Origin: Kuafuiihalomonas sp039024635
GTDB taxonomy: Bacteria > Myxococcota > Kuafuiibacteriia > Kuafuiibacteriales > Kuafuiibacteriaceae
Direction of reading: 5' to 3'
Assembly (NCBI GenBank): GCA_039024635.1
Contig: JBCCQA010000027.1
Span: 1 to 64,000 of the forward strand
DNA length: 64,000 nt
Shown here: positions 1 through 7,587 of the stretch, piece after piece
Layout: every line of letters starts with the position of its first letter
Numbering within the stretch: the first letter of the stretch is position 1
Translations under genes and position numbers: made by a program
The notes under the pieces: model-generated
What the model was told of the DNA's origin: nothing
Database searches by the model: none
Seen by the model: the letters and a program-made list of their open reading frames with translations, nothing else

Positions 1-98
1 CCCCCCCGGGCCCCCATCGCCCAACCCCCCTCCGCCCCCTTCGCGGCGGTCGTCCGGGCCCTTCCCGCTCTCCCCCACAACCACACGGTTTGGCGGCC

Positions 99-1001
99 CT
101 AGGGGCGGTCTGCGGGGGGGGGGCGGCCACCCCCGCCCCCGGGTCCCCAAGGATGCGCCCCATCGTAGACCGCCCGGAGATGGTCGACGGAGACCGCCAC
201 GTAGCGCTGGGTGGTGCTGGACGAAGCGTGGCCCAGCATCTCCTGAATCGCACGAAGGTCGGCACCACCTTCCAGGAGGTGAGTGGCAAAGCTGTGGCGA
301 AGCATGTGGGGCGTGACGCGACGTCCGAGGCCCACTTCGAGGACGCGGCGATGAAGCCGGCGACGAAGCGTCCGGTCCGACATTCGCTGGCCAGGTCGAG
401 ACGTGAACAGCGGACCTTCCTTGGGCCCGCCTCGGTCCAGCCAGTTCGTCAGTGCTTGCCCCGCCTTTCGACCAAAGGGCACGACCCGCTCTTTGTTCCC
501 TTTGCCTCGCACCCGAACTTCTCTCCGACCCATATCCAGATCCTCGACGTCCAGGCCAACGAGCTCCATCGCCCTCAGTCCCGCACCATAGGCCAGCTCC
601 AAGAGGGCTAGATCCCGACGGGCCGCCTTCGAGTCACCCCACGCCACGTCCAACAGGCCCACCGCTTCATCGGGCGTCAGATTTCGAGGCAGGCCAGGCG
701 TGACCTTGGGCCGGCTGAGCTCCAGGCTCGGATCGCGTTCACAGCCCAGCCTCCGCACCGCCCAACGTCCGAAACTCCGTAGGGCAGACAGCTTGCGGGC
801 CCGGGTTCGGGCCGACCACTCGACCCCCAGTTCGTCCAAGACCTCGCGGAGGTCCTCGGCATCCACCTCGTCCCATCGTCGCGCAGAGGCGAATCGGGCC
901 AGGATTGGCCGAAGGTCGCTTTGGTAGGCCTGCAGCGTGCGCGGTGAAAGGCGGCGCTCGTGCTCCAGGTGGTCGAGAAAGGAACGCAGGGCCGCCTGCA
1001 C
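99..1001 (-). CDS. xerC: Tyrosine recombinase XerC/XerD
   Basis: A 300-residue site-specific tyrosine recombinase of the kind that resolves chromosome dimers at dif with its Xer partner and FtsK. The N-terminal SAM-like DNA-binding domain covers roughly residues 1-90. The catalytic domain shows the expected residues: Arg in GAGLRAMEL (about 142), Lys in RGKGNKERVV, the HxxR box in HMLRHSFATH, His in LGHAS and the nucleophile Tyr in TQRYVAV (about 267). The GTG start follows a purine-rich AGAGGG. The gene lies 8 bp downstream of trmFO on the same strand, a classic trmFO-xerC order, which favours XerC over XerD. The oddity is the tail: after the usual end (VYDGAHP) it continues into a Gly/Pro low-complexity stretch encoded partly by a run of ten G (114-123), so the C-terminus may be altered by slippage or sequencing error. 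Confidence 0.93.
   Translation of the reverse strand: MQAALRSFLDHLEHERRLSPRTLQAYQSDLRPILARFASARRWDEVDAEDLREVLDELGVEWSARTRARKLSALRSFGRWAVRRLGCERDPSLELSRPKVTPGLPRNLTPDEAVGLLDVAWGDSKAARRDLALLELAYGAGLRAMELVGLDVEDLDMGRREVRVRGKGNKERVVPFGRKAGQALTNWLDRGGPKEGPLFTSRPGQRMSDRTLRRRLHRRVLEVGLGRRVTPHMLRHSFATHLLEGGADLRAIQEMLGHASSSTTQRYVAVSVDHLRAVYDGAHPWGPGGGGGRPPPADRP
114..123. repeat. Homopolymeric run of ten G in the xerC 3' end
   Basis: Ten consecutive G residues on the + strand (poly-C in the xerC sense strand) inside the low-complexity C-terminal codons of xerC. Other C-rich tracts lie immediately around it. Such tracts are prone to slippage or assembly error. A length change here would alter only the residues after the catalytic tyrosine. 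Confidence 0.9.
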
Positions 1002-1009
1002 ACCCTCTT

Positions 1010-2371
1010 CTACACCGTGGCTCGGCCCCTGTCATTCTCGAGACTTGGCGGGGCGTCCAAGAGGGGCCGGCGGACCGACCACCAGGCTCGGCAGGCCGCC
1101 AGGGCCCGTTCCCCCATCAAGCGCTTGCGCTCCGACTTCTTGGCCCGCACCTGAAGCCTGGGCACCATGCCCCAATGAACGTTGCTGGGGACATGGCGCT
1201 CGTCGGTGCGCTCGCTTCCGAGCACGTGGCGATGAAGCGCACCCAGGGCCGTCTCGGGGGGAAGCAGCGAAGGGACCAGGCCCGCCCGCTCCCCCAGCAT
1301 GATGAGGGCGAGGTTGAGCCCACATGCGGTCGACTCGACGTAGCCTTCGACGCCGGTTATCTGCCCGGCGAAGCGAAGATGGGGGGCCGACCTGAGGCGG
1401 AGACCCTCGTCCAAGAGGCTCGGCGAATCGATGTAGGTGTTGCGATGAATGGAGCCGAATCGAAGAAATTCGGCCTCGGCCAGACCCGGGATCTGGCGAA
1501 AGACTTCTTTTTGGGCCCCCCACTTCATCCGGGTTTGAAAGCCGACCATATTGTATGCGGTCTTCTCTCGGTTCTCGGCCCTCAGCTGCACCACGGCGTG
1601 GGCCCAACGTCCGGTCCTAGGGTCATCGAGGCCCACCGGCTTCATGCAGCCAAATCGAAGAGTCTCGGGTCCCCGGGCCGCCATGACCTCGATGGGAAGG
1701 CAGCCCTCGAAGAAGCGCTCTTCCTCGAAGTCTCGGGGCGTGACCTTCTCGGCTGCGGCCACGGCCTCCAAGAAGGCGCGGTAGGCCGGCTCGTCCAAAG
1801 GACAGTTCAGGTAGTCGGCGCTACCCTTGCCCCAGCGACTGGCCTCGAAGACCAGACTTTGGTCGATGCTGTCGGCCGCCACGATGGGCGCAATGGCGTC
1901 GTAGAAGTACATCTTCTCGGCACCGGTCGCGCGAGCGATGGCGCCGGACAGGCCTTCGCCGGTGAGTGGCCCGGTGGCGATCACCGTCTCACCCGCGGCC
2001 GGGAGTTCATCGACCTCCGCCTCGATGATCTCGATGAGGGGATGGCTGAGCAGCCGCCGAGTGACCTCGGCCGCGAATCGCTCCCGATTGACGGCAAGGG
2101 CACCGCCGGCCGGAACAGCGCAGGCGTCCGCGACCTCCATGATCTCGGACCCCAAGATCCGCATCTCTTCCTTGATGGCCCCGACCGCGTTGTCGGGGGA
2201 GGCTGCGCGAAAAGAGTTGGAGCACACGAGCTCCGCGTAGTCCGTGCTGACCTGGGCGGGCGTTGGGGCGTAGGCCTTCTTCTCGAAAATGCGCACCGAA
2301 ACGCCGCGCTTTGCCAGCTGCAGAGCCAGCTCCGAGCCGGCCAAGCCAGCCCCGATGATCGTCACGCTCAC
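1010..2371 (-). CDS. trmFO: tRNA m5U54 methyltransferase TrmFO (folate/FAD-dependent)
   Basis: Methylenetetrahydrofolate-tRNA-(uracil-5-)-methyltransferase, which makes m5U54 in the T-loop of tRNA using FAD and methylene-THF. The N-terminus carries the FAD dinucleotide-binding motif VTIIGAGLAGSE. The family motifs VCSNSFR and AVGAIKEEMR follow, then ALAVNRERF, FEGCLPIE, the GxxxRTGRW region and, near the C-terminus, AGQITGVEGYVES. The length of about 453 residues matches the family. The start is uncertain: GTG at 2371 places the Rossmann motif at the extreme N-terminus as usual, while ATG at 2395 and TTG at 2407 are in-frame alternatives, and none has a convincing ribosome binding site. It is divergent from dprA and followed by xerC, an arrangement seen in many bacteria. 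Confidence 0.95.
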   Translation of the reverse strand: MSVTIIGAGLAGSELALQLAKRGVSVRIFEKKAYAPTPAQVSTDYAELVCSNSFRAASPDNAVGAIKEEMRILGSEIMEVADACAVPAGGALAVNRERFAAEVTRRLLSHPLIEIIEAEVDELPAAGETVIATGPLTGEGLSGAIARATGAEKMYFYDAIAPIVAADSIDQSLVFEASRWGKGSADYLNCPLDEPAYRAFLEAVAAAEKVTPRDFEEERFFEGCLPIEVMAARGPETLRFGCMKPVGLDDPRTGRWAHAVVQLRAENREKTAYNMVGFQTRMKWGAQKEVFRQIPGLAEAEFLRFGSIHRNTYIDSPSLLDEGLRLRSAPHLRFAGQITGVEGYVESTACGLNLALIMLGERAGLVPSLLPPETALGALHRHVLGSERTDERHVPSNVHWGMVPRLQVRAKKSERKRLMGERALAACRAWWSVRRPLLDAPPSLENDRGRATV

Positions 2372-2489
2372 CGGGCAGAAATAGGGGGAGGCCATCCAAG
2401 CGAGCAAGCGATCATCCCAAGCACTCCCAATTCGTTCCTTTGCACTTCCCCTCTTGCGCCGAGGACCGGCCAGAGCGGAGCCTGCTTGG

Positions 2490-3317
2490 ATGGAGATTCG
2501 CCTGGTGGAACCTCTCGAGCCCGACTACCCGGAGGCCCTGCGCGCTCTGGAAGCGCCACCCGCCTTGGAGTGGGCGGGGCCCAAGCTCAGCGGCGCCATC
2601 CTGGCCATCGTCGGAAGTCGGCGGGCCACTCCCGAGGCCCTTCGCTTCGCCCGAGAGCTGGCAGCCTGGGCGGCCAAGCAGGACGTCCTCGTGCTCTCGG
2701 GCGGCGCCCTCGGCATCGACGGCGCGGCCCATGAAGGGGCGCTCGAAGCCAGTGGTCGCACCGCCGCCGTCCTGGTGGCCCCGCTGGAGCGACCCGCCCC
2801 TGCCCGGCACCGGAGCCTCTTTCGCCGGATGCTCGACGAGGGCGGGAGCCTTCTCGCCTCGCGTGACCTTCCTCGGAGCAAGGGCGCATTCGTAGAGCGG
2901 AACCTGTTCGTGGCGGCCCTGGCCGACCACGTCGTGGTCGTCCAGGCCGGCGCTCGCTCGGGGAGCCTTCAGACCGGCCGGCTGGCGCTCCGGCTGGGAC
3001 GACCTTTGTGGTCTGTCCCGGGTGCCCCCTGGTCCCCCCTGGCCGAAGGCTGTTTGGACCTCCTGAAGCAGGGCGCACGCCTGCTTCGCGGTCCTGAGGA
3101 CCTGGCGGACGCGCTGGGTCTTGCGGCCCCCCGAGCCCGTCGCGAGCTCTGCCCTCGCCGGGCCTGGCTACGAAGCCAGGGCCAGGCCTTTCCGGAAGAC
3201 ATGGCCCAGGCCCTCGGCCTCGATGCGGGTGAGGTGCTTCGTTGGGCCAGTCGGGAGGAGATCTTGGGCCGCCTGAAGAGAACCACGGGAGGGCAACTGC
3301 GGCTCGCCCAGAGCTGA
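2490..3317 (+). CDS. dprA: DNA-processing protein DprA (RecA loader)
   Basis: A DprA/Smf-type protein with a Rossmann-like fold that binds incoming single-stranded DNA and loads RecA during natural transformation. Family signatures are visible: AIVGSRRATPEA, LSGGALGIDGAAHEGAL, ERNLFVAALADHVVVVQA, SGSLQTGRLALRLGRPLW and VPGAP. From ATG 2490 the protein is about 275 residues, somewhat short for the family, and lacks the typical N-terminal SAM domain. The C-terminal 70 residues resemble the winged-helix DML1-like end (FPEDMAQALGLDAGEVLRWA). An in-frame ATG at 2454 would add 12 residues without similarity. It is divergent from trmFO and ends 5 bp from the convergent LysM gene. Confidence 0.9.
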   Translation: MEIRLVEPLEPDYPEALRALEAPPALEWAGPKLSGAILAIVGSRRATPEALRFARELAAWAAKQDVLVLSGGALGIDGAAHEGALEASGRTAAVLVAPLERPAPARHRSLFRRMLDEGGSLLASRDLPRSKGAFVERNLFVAALADHVVVVQAGARSGSLQTGRLALRLGRPLWSVPGAPWSPLAEGCLDLLKQGARLLRGPEDLADALGLAAPRARRELCPRRAWLRSQGQAFPEDMAQALGLDAGEVLRWASREEILGRLKRTTGGQLRLAQS

Positions 3318-3322
3318 CCGCA

Positions 3323-4426
3323 CTAGTCCGCAATCATGGCGATGCGGTCGCCAGGCTGGAGGTCCCTCAAGGAGCTGACGACAACGCCCGTGGCGCCGGT
3401 CTCACTGACGTCGGTCACCATGATCGTACCCACCTGCTCGAAAGGAAGGCCCTGCACTCTTCCGGTGTAGCCATCGCCCCGCTGCAGGACGGCCATGGTG
3501 TTGCCGGGCAGGACCCCGTCCCGGCGACCCACGTCCAGATAGACGAAGTGGTGCTCCCCTACGAGGTCAAGGATGTCGACTACGACCTCGATCACGTATC
3601 CCGTGACTTCGCTTCGATTGGGCTGGGGCGCGATCCGGGCCGACCAGTTCTGAGGCATCGGCCCCACCAGGTCACCCCGGCGGATGGGCTTGTAGGTCTC
3701 CTGAATGGTGGCCACGCTCAGCTGAGGCCCTTCGTCGACGACCTCGACCTGTCCCACGAGCTCCACCCCGTAGCCGGCGAACTGTCCGGTGACAGGATGC
3801 ATCAGCTTCCGCGAGCGATGATAGACGCCCAGTCGGTCGCCGGGCTGGCTGGGTTCGTCCAGCCGCAGATAGACGCGGTCGTACTCGGTGAGAAGGGTCT
3901 CCTCGGCGAAGGACGAGTCGATTAGGCCCGAGAACATGGCGTCACCCGGAGCCATGAACCCCTGAAAGGCTCCCCATGCCGAAGCTCCGAACTGGGTGGC
4001 GGTGACGATGCTACCGACCGTTCGAACCAGATCTTCGTCGTCGATCTGGCCCGGGATCTCCAAGTCTTCCTCGTTGAAGCCCTCGGCCGCCACGTCGACC
4101 GCGGTCGGGAGGTCTTCGTCGCTCGGATAAAACTGCAGTCGGTTGCCCGGATAGATCCAGTTGGGGTTCGTGAGCTGCGGGTTGTAGCTCCACACCTTGG
4201 GCCAGTACCAAGGGTTGTTGAGGTACTGATTGCTGAGGTCCCACAAGGTATCGCCCTGTTCGACGCGATGGATTTCGCCCGTCGTCGGCGCGCCTGTAGC
4301 GGCCTCGCTTGGTGAGCCACCGAAGGCCTCTTCACCAAAGGACTCTTCTTCAAACTCTCCTTCTTGAGCTTGCGCAGGGGTGAAGACCAGCAGCCCCAGG
4401 AGGAGTAGCGCGTGTCCGTGTTTCAT
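3323..4426 (-). CDS. Secreted LysM-domain protein
   Basis: A 367-residue exported protein with a signal peptide (about residues 1-20, cleavage after PAQA) and an acidic linker rich in Glu and Phe. One LysM peptidoglycan-binding domain occupies about residues 51-100 (EQGDTLWDLSNQYL, WPKVWSYNPQ, IYPGNRLQFY). The remaining 260 residues look beta-rich and contain repeated phrases such as QPGDRL, RRGDLVGP and LQPGDRIA, resembling the C-terminal part of LysM proteins common in Myxococcota. The start ATG overlaps the TGA of the upstream TPR gene by 4 bp, so the two are probably translated together and act in cell-wall or envelope maintenance. No catalytic domain was recognised. Confidence 0.85.
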   Translation of the reverse strand: MKHGHALLLLGLLVFTPAQAQEGEFEEESFGEEAFGGSPSEAATGAPTTGEIHRVEQGDTLWDLSNQYLNNPWYWPKVWSYNPQLTNPNWIYPGNRLQFYPSDEDLPTAVDVAAEGFNEEDLEIPGQIDDEDLVRTVGSIVTATQFGASAWGAFQGFMAPGDAMFSGLIDSSFAEETLLTEYDRVYLRLDEPSQPGDRLGVYHRSRKLMHPVTGQFAGYGVELVGQVEVVDEGPQLSVATIQETYKPIRRGDLVGPMPQNWSARIAPQPNRSEVTGYVIEVVVDILDLVGEHHFVYLDVGRRDGVLPGNTMAVLQRGDGYTGRVQGLPFEQVGTIMVTDVSETGATGVVVSSLRDLQPGDRIAMIAD

Positions 4427-5238
4427 AGGTTCCTCTCGTTGGCGCCGTCCAGAAGCGCCCGGGCCTGTTCGGCCGGTTCGGTACCGGGATAGTCGTCGAC
4501 GAGCTCTTGCAGGCGCCGACGTGCCTCATCCTCGTTGCCTCGCGCGCGAAGGCTCTCTCCCAGACGCAGCAGCGAATAGGGACGCTTCGAAGAACGTGGA
4601 TAGCGCTCCAAGACGCGGAGGAAGCTCTCGGACGCTCCCGTCCAGTCCTCCATCCGCATCAAGGCCTCGCCGGCCCAGTACGCCGCGTTGTCGGCGTAGC
4701 TCGAGTCGGGATGGGCCCGCTCGAAAGCGCGAAAGAGCGCGAGTGCCCGGGCCGGCTGGTTTTCCTCGCGAAGGGTGGCAAGGGCCTCCTCGTACTGGTC
4801 CTTGGGCGTGGCGTCGCTTCGCGCATCGAGAACCGGATCCGGTCTTCGGAGCACGCTCTTGTTGACCGGGATTCTCGGGCTCGGATCGGGCCCCATCTTG
4901 ATCAAAATGGGCGGGCTTCCGTCGTCGATCGCGCCGGCATCGACGTCCAGAGCTGCGCCGTCGGGCGAAATGCGGACGACGGGGAGGCTCGGCGTCGAAG
5001 GCGCGGAGGGAGTCGGCCCCCTGCCCGCTTGAGGGGCGCTGGAGGGGGCGGCCGGGGTTCGAGCCTGAAGCACGTCGACCTGTTGCTCGACCCGCTCCAC
5101 GTCGGCTCGGGTCTCTTCGACGCTACGCCGCAGAGCGTGGACTTCCCGACGGAGCCGGGAAAGTTCCTGCTCGAGGCCTTTCTCATGGGCGCACGCCGAG
5201 GTCGTCCCCAACACCAACAGAGCGAGCGAAGCGCGCAT
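4423..5238 (-). CDS. CpoB/YbgF-like coiled-coil and TPR envelope protein
   Basis: About 271 residues. The N-terminus is a lipoprotein-like signal sequence (LVLGTTSACA, lipobox-type Cys at about residue 17). It is followed by a coiled coil (residues about 22-60, SRLRREVHALRRSVEETRAD), a Pro/Ser linker, and C-terminal tetratricopeptide repeats (AERAHPDSSYADNAAYW-type helices and YPRSSKRPYSLLRLGESL). This is the architecture of CpoB/YbgF, which couples PBP activity to Tol-Pal constriction, but no tol-pal genes adjoin it. ATG 5238 was chosen because it gives the signal peptide; the longer open frame upstream runs antisense to the Dus gene and is ignored. It is coupled to the LysM gene by ATGA. 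Confidence 0.82.
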   Translation of the reverse strand: MRASLALLVLGTTSACAHEKGLEQELSRLRREVHALRRSVEETRADVERVEQQVDVLQARTPAAPSSAPQAGRGPTPSAPSTPSLPVVRISPDGAALDVDAGAIDDGSPPILIKMGPDPSPRIPVNKSVLRRPDPVLDARSDATPKDQYEEALATLREENQPARALALFRAFERAHPDSSYADNAAYWAGEALMRMEDWTGASESFLRVLERYPRSSKRPYSLLRLGESLRARGNEDEARRRLQELVDDYPGTEPAEQARALLDGANERNL

Positions 5239-5316
5239 GGGCTCGGAGTTTAGGAGGAACCAGACCCAGGTCAAGAAAGCCTCCTTGGGGGCCCCCAGAC
5301 GGGCTAGGCTGCGCCC

Positions 5317-6333
5317 GTGCTGCTGGCCCTGGCCCCCATGGAAGGCATCTCGGACAGCTTGGTCCGGGACCTCCTCTCCGAGGGTGGGGGCATGGACTTC
5401 TGCGTCACGGAATTCATTCGGGTCTCCAGCCAGCCCGTGAGCGAAAAGGTGCTCCTGAGGGACTGCCCTGAGCTCCTTCACGGTGGCCGAACCCCAGCCG
5501 GGACGCCGGTCTACGTGCAGCTCCTGGGTGGAGACCCGGACCTGGTCGCCGAATCCGCCGTGCGAGCCGAAAGCCTGGGGGCGCCCGGCATCGACCTCAA
5601 TTTCGGCTGCCCCGCCCGTAGGGTGAACGGCCATGATGGCGGCGCCAGCCTCTTGCGGACCCCAGCCCGAATCGAACGCATGGTGGGGGCATGTAGGGCC
5701 AAGGTGCGGGTCCCCGTGACGGCCAAGATCCGCTTGGGCTGGGACAGTTCGGAGGGCGTCGAGGACCTGGCCCGGGCGGCTGAGGCCGGAGGGGCCCATT
5801 GGCTGACCATTCACGGACGGACGAAGGTCCAGATGTACAGGGGACAGGCCGACTGGGGCGCCATCGCCCGAGCTCGCCGCGCTGTGTCCCTTCCCGTGAT
5901 CGCCAACGGCGACGTCTTGGATCCTCAGGCCCTTGCGCTGTGTCGCCAGGTGTCGGGCTGCGACCGATTCATGGTGGGTCGCGGTGCCTTCCGGACCCCC
6001 AACCTCTTTCGCTGGCTTCGGGGTATCGATGCCGGGCCCGCATCTGCCTTCGCCCGGCTCGGTCTTCTGTTACGCTTCGCCCAGCGGGTGCTCCAGGATT
6101 CTAGAGCCGACCGACCCCAGCGAGTGGCGCTGAACCGTTTGAAGGGCTGGGTCCGAGCCATGGGCGAAGCCGACGCTGCCTTTGCCCACATGTTCGAGAC
6201 CTTCAAGCGTCAGCAGTCTCTGGCCGAAGCCGTAAGCCAGCTCACGTGTGAGCGCGGCCTCGCTTCGAAAGAAATGCCGATTCTCGAGGAAACAATTACT
6301 GCGCCTCGAACGTCTTCTTTACGAGCCCTGTAA
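5317..6333 (+). CDS. tRNA-dihydrouridine synthase (Dus family, DusC-like)
   Basis: An FMN-dependent tRNA dihydrouridine synthase of 338 residues. The N-terminus has the Dus signature LALAPMEGISD. The catalytic cysteine sits in DLNFGCPARRVNGHDGGA (Cys about 98). KIRLGW, HGRTKVQMYRG, PVIANGDVLD and FMVGRGAFRTPNLF are FMN and active-site motifs of the family. The NGHDGGA form rather than KGAG suggests a DusC-like subgroup rather than DusA or DusB. It starts with GTG 5317 and is divergently transcribed from the TPR/LysM pair with 78 bp between them. Confidence 0.93.
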   Translation: MLLALAPMEGISDSLVRDLLSEGGGMDFCVTEFIRVSSQPVSEKVLLRDCPELLHGGRTPAGTPVYVQLLGGDPDLVAESAVRAESLGAPGIDLNFGCPARRVNGHDGGASLLRTPARIERMVGACRAKVRVPVTAKIRLGWDSSEGVEDLARAAEAGGAHWLTIHGRTKVQMYRGQADWGAIARARRAVSLPVIANGDVLDPQALALCRQVSGCDRFMVGRGAFRTPNLFRWLRGIDAGPASAFARLGLLLRFAQRVLQDSRADRPQRVALNRLKGWVRAMGEADAAFAHMFETFKRQQSLAEAVSQLTCERGLASKEMPILEETITAPRTSSLRAL

Positions 6334-6371
6334 TTCGGTCCCGAGCGGCCGATGCTGGAATTGAGGACGCC

Positions 6372-6698
6372 ATGAATCAGCAGACCATCGACCGACAGCA
6401 CTTCGAAGAGTTGGAGCGCCGCGCCCATCGGGTTTCGGCCGTCATCGAGAATGTGGGCCAACAGGCCACGGACGCGAACATGCGCACGGCCGCACAGCTC
6501 ACGGCAGAGCGAATCCAAGAGCTCTTGGAGCAGATTCGGGAGATCATCGACGTAGACCCGGTCGATGCCCAGGAGCGAATGGCCCACTTCGAAATGAGGC
6601 TCGACATCGCACAGAGGAAGATGTCCGTTTGGCCCCTCACGAAGAAGCAGCAGAAGGTCCTCGAGGGACAGAAGAAGATCGAGGCCCTGGCGGCCTGA
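6372..6698 (+). CDS. Small all-helical protein of unknown function
   Basis: A 108-residue protein starting with ATG, predicted from composition to be almost wholly helical, with charged and Gln-rich heptad-like segments (FEELERRAHRVSAVIENV, ERIQELLEQIREIIDV, KKQQKVLEGQKKIEAL). There is no signal peptide, membrane segment or cysteine. It lies 38 bp after the dus gene. Its last 20 codons overlap, tail to tail, the 3' end of the MscS-like gene on the other strand (6637-6698). No family was recognised; a coding role is supported by codon-typical composition and a clean start. Confidence 0.6.
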   Translation: MNQQTIDRQHFEELERRAHRVSAVIENVGQQATDANMRTAAQLTAERIQELLEQIREIIDVDPVDAQERMAHFEMRLDIAQRKMSVWPLTKKQQKVLEGQKKIEALAA

Positions 6699-7587
6699 GG
6701 TCGGCCCAAGCCCGCTTGACGTCCGAGACGAGGAGCGACTTGGCCTCGTCTTCGACGACGCTCGCATCCACCCGTAGCCTTCCCTCCCCCATCAGCTCCA
6801 CACTCGGCCCTTCGAGTCGGCTCCATGCCGACGATAGCACCAGCTCGACCATGCGAGCCCGAGCCACCTTGGGGTCCTGGTGCTCATGCAGCCGAACCTC
6901 GAAGCTGACTCGATGGGCTCGGGCCTGGCTCCGGACGCGAACACGACTTGCCACGCTCGAGTAAGGGACCCGAACGAGCCATCCTTCCTCGGTCTCCACC
7001 TCCAGCTCGAAGGCCGAAACGCGGCGAAGCGTTCCCGGGTTCCCGTCCACCTCCACCGCTGCTCCTTCCGGAAGTCCGCTTCCGAGCCAAAACTGTAGCC
7101 CGGCCGCCACTCGCCGTCCGACGGACAGCAGAGGCGGAAGACTGGAAACCCACAAGATGGCGACCCAAACGTAGCGACCCCGGGACCACGCCAAACTCGA
7201 GAACACTCCCAGCCAAAGAGTCCACAGTCCAAGCTCCACCAGCGGCAGCGACCGACGAACGGACGAGGGGAGCGACCAGGTCCGTACCCATCGCCCTAGG
7301 CCGAACAGGAGCAAGGCCCAGAGGACGGCCGTCCACAGCGGTGGTAGCTGTGGGGGTCGAGGGCTGGAGGCCTCTTGCTCGGGGGGGGAGGGCTGGACCT
7401 CTTTGCCCTCGGGCCCCGGCAATCCGAAGTCGAAGAGGTCCAGAAGATCCCGAGGCGTCCAAGATCCCTCCTCGGCCTGTGCGAGGCTCGACGTGGCGAC
7501 GGTGGGCGTCGAGCTCGACACCGTCAGGGTCGCGCCCTCCACCGAGACTTGGCCGACCATGAGGCAACCAAGTACCCACGCGCTCAT
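6637..7587 (-). CDS. MscS-like membrane protein
   Basis: About 316 residues. It has an N-terminal signal-like hydrophobic segment, a Pro-rich linker and then three membrane segments (LWTAVLWALLLFGLGRW, LPLVELGLWTLWLGVFSSLA, YVWVAILWVSSLPPLL). A soluble beta domain follows with the small-conductance mechanosensitive-channel pattern (GAAVEVDGNPGTLRRVSAFE, then LEVETEEGWLVRVPYSSV), where canonical MscS has PNS in place of PYS. The C-terminal alpha/beta part (VSFEVRLHEHQDPKVARARM) resembles the MscS vestibule. ATG 7587 overlaps the TGA of the giant SLC12 fusion gene by 4 bp, implying translational coupling and a shared role, possibly ion or osmotic homeostasis. The MscS call is by pattern and is less certain than the membrane topology. 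Confidence 0.7.
   Translation of the reverse strand: MSAWVLGCLMVGQVSVEGATLTVSSSTPTVATSSLAQAEEGSWTPRDLLDLFDFGLPGPEGKEVQPSPPEQEASSPRPPQLPPLWTAVLWALLLFGLGRWVRTWSLPSSVRRSLPLVELGLWTLWLGVFSSLAWSRGRYVWVAILWVSSLPPLLSVGRRVAAGLQFWLGSGLPEGAAVEVDGNPGTLRRVSAFELEVETEEGWLVRVPYSSVASRVRVRSQARAHRVSFEVRLHEHQDPKVARARMVELVLSSAWSRLEGPSVELMGEGRLRVDASVVEDEAKSLLVSDVKRAWADLRPPGPRSSSVPRGPSAASS

Noticed and set aside
905..2734. Long open frame (609 codons) on the + strand opposite trmFO
   Set aside because: Fully antisense to a protein with clear TrmFO motifs and a by-product of high GC codon usage; its sequence has no family resemblance.
4423..5814. Extended 463-codon reading of the TPR gene
   Set aside because: The first 192 codons are antisense to the dihydrouridine synthase; ATG 5238 gives a proper signal peptide.
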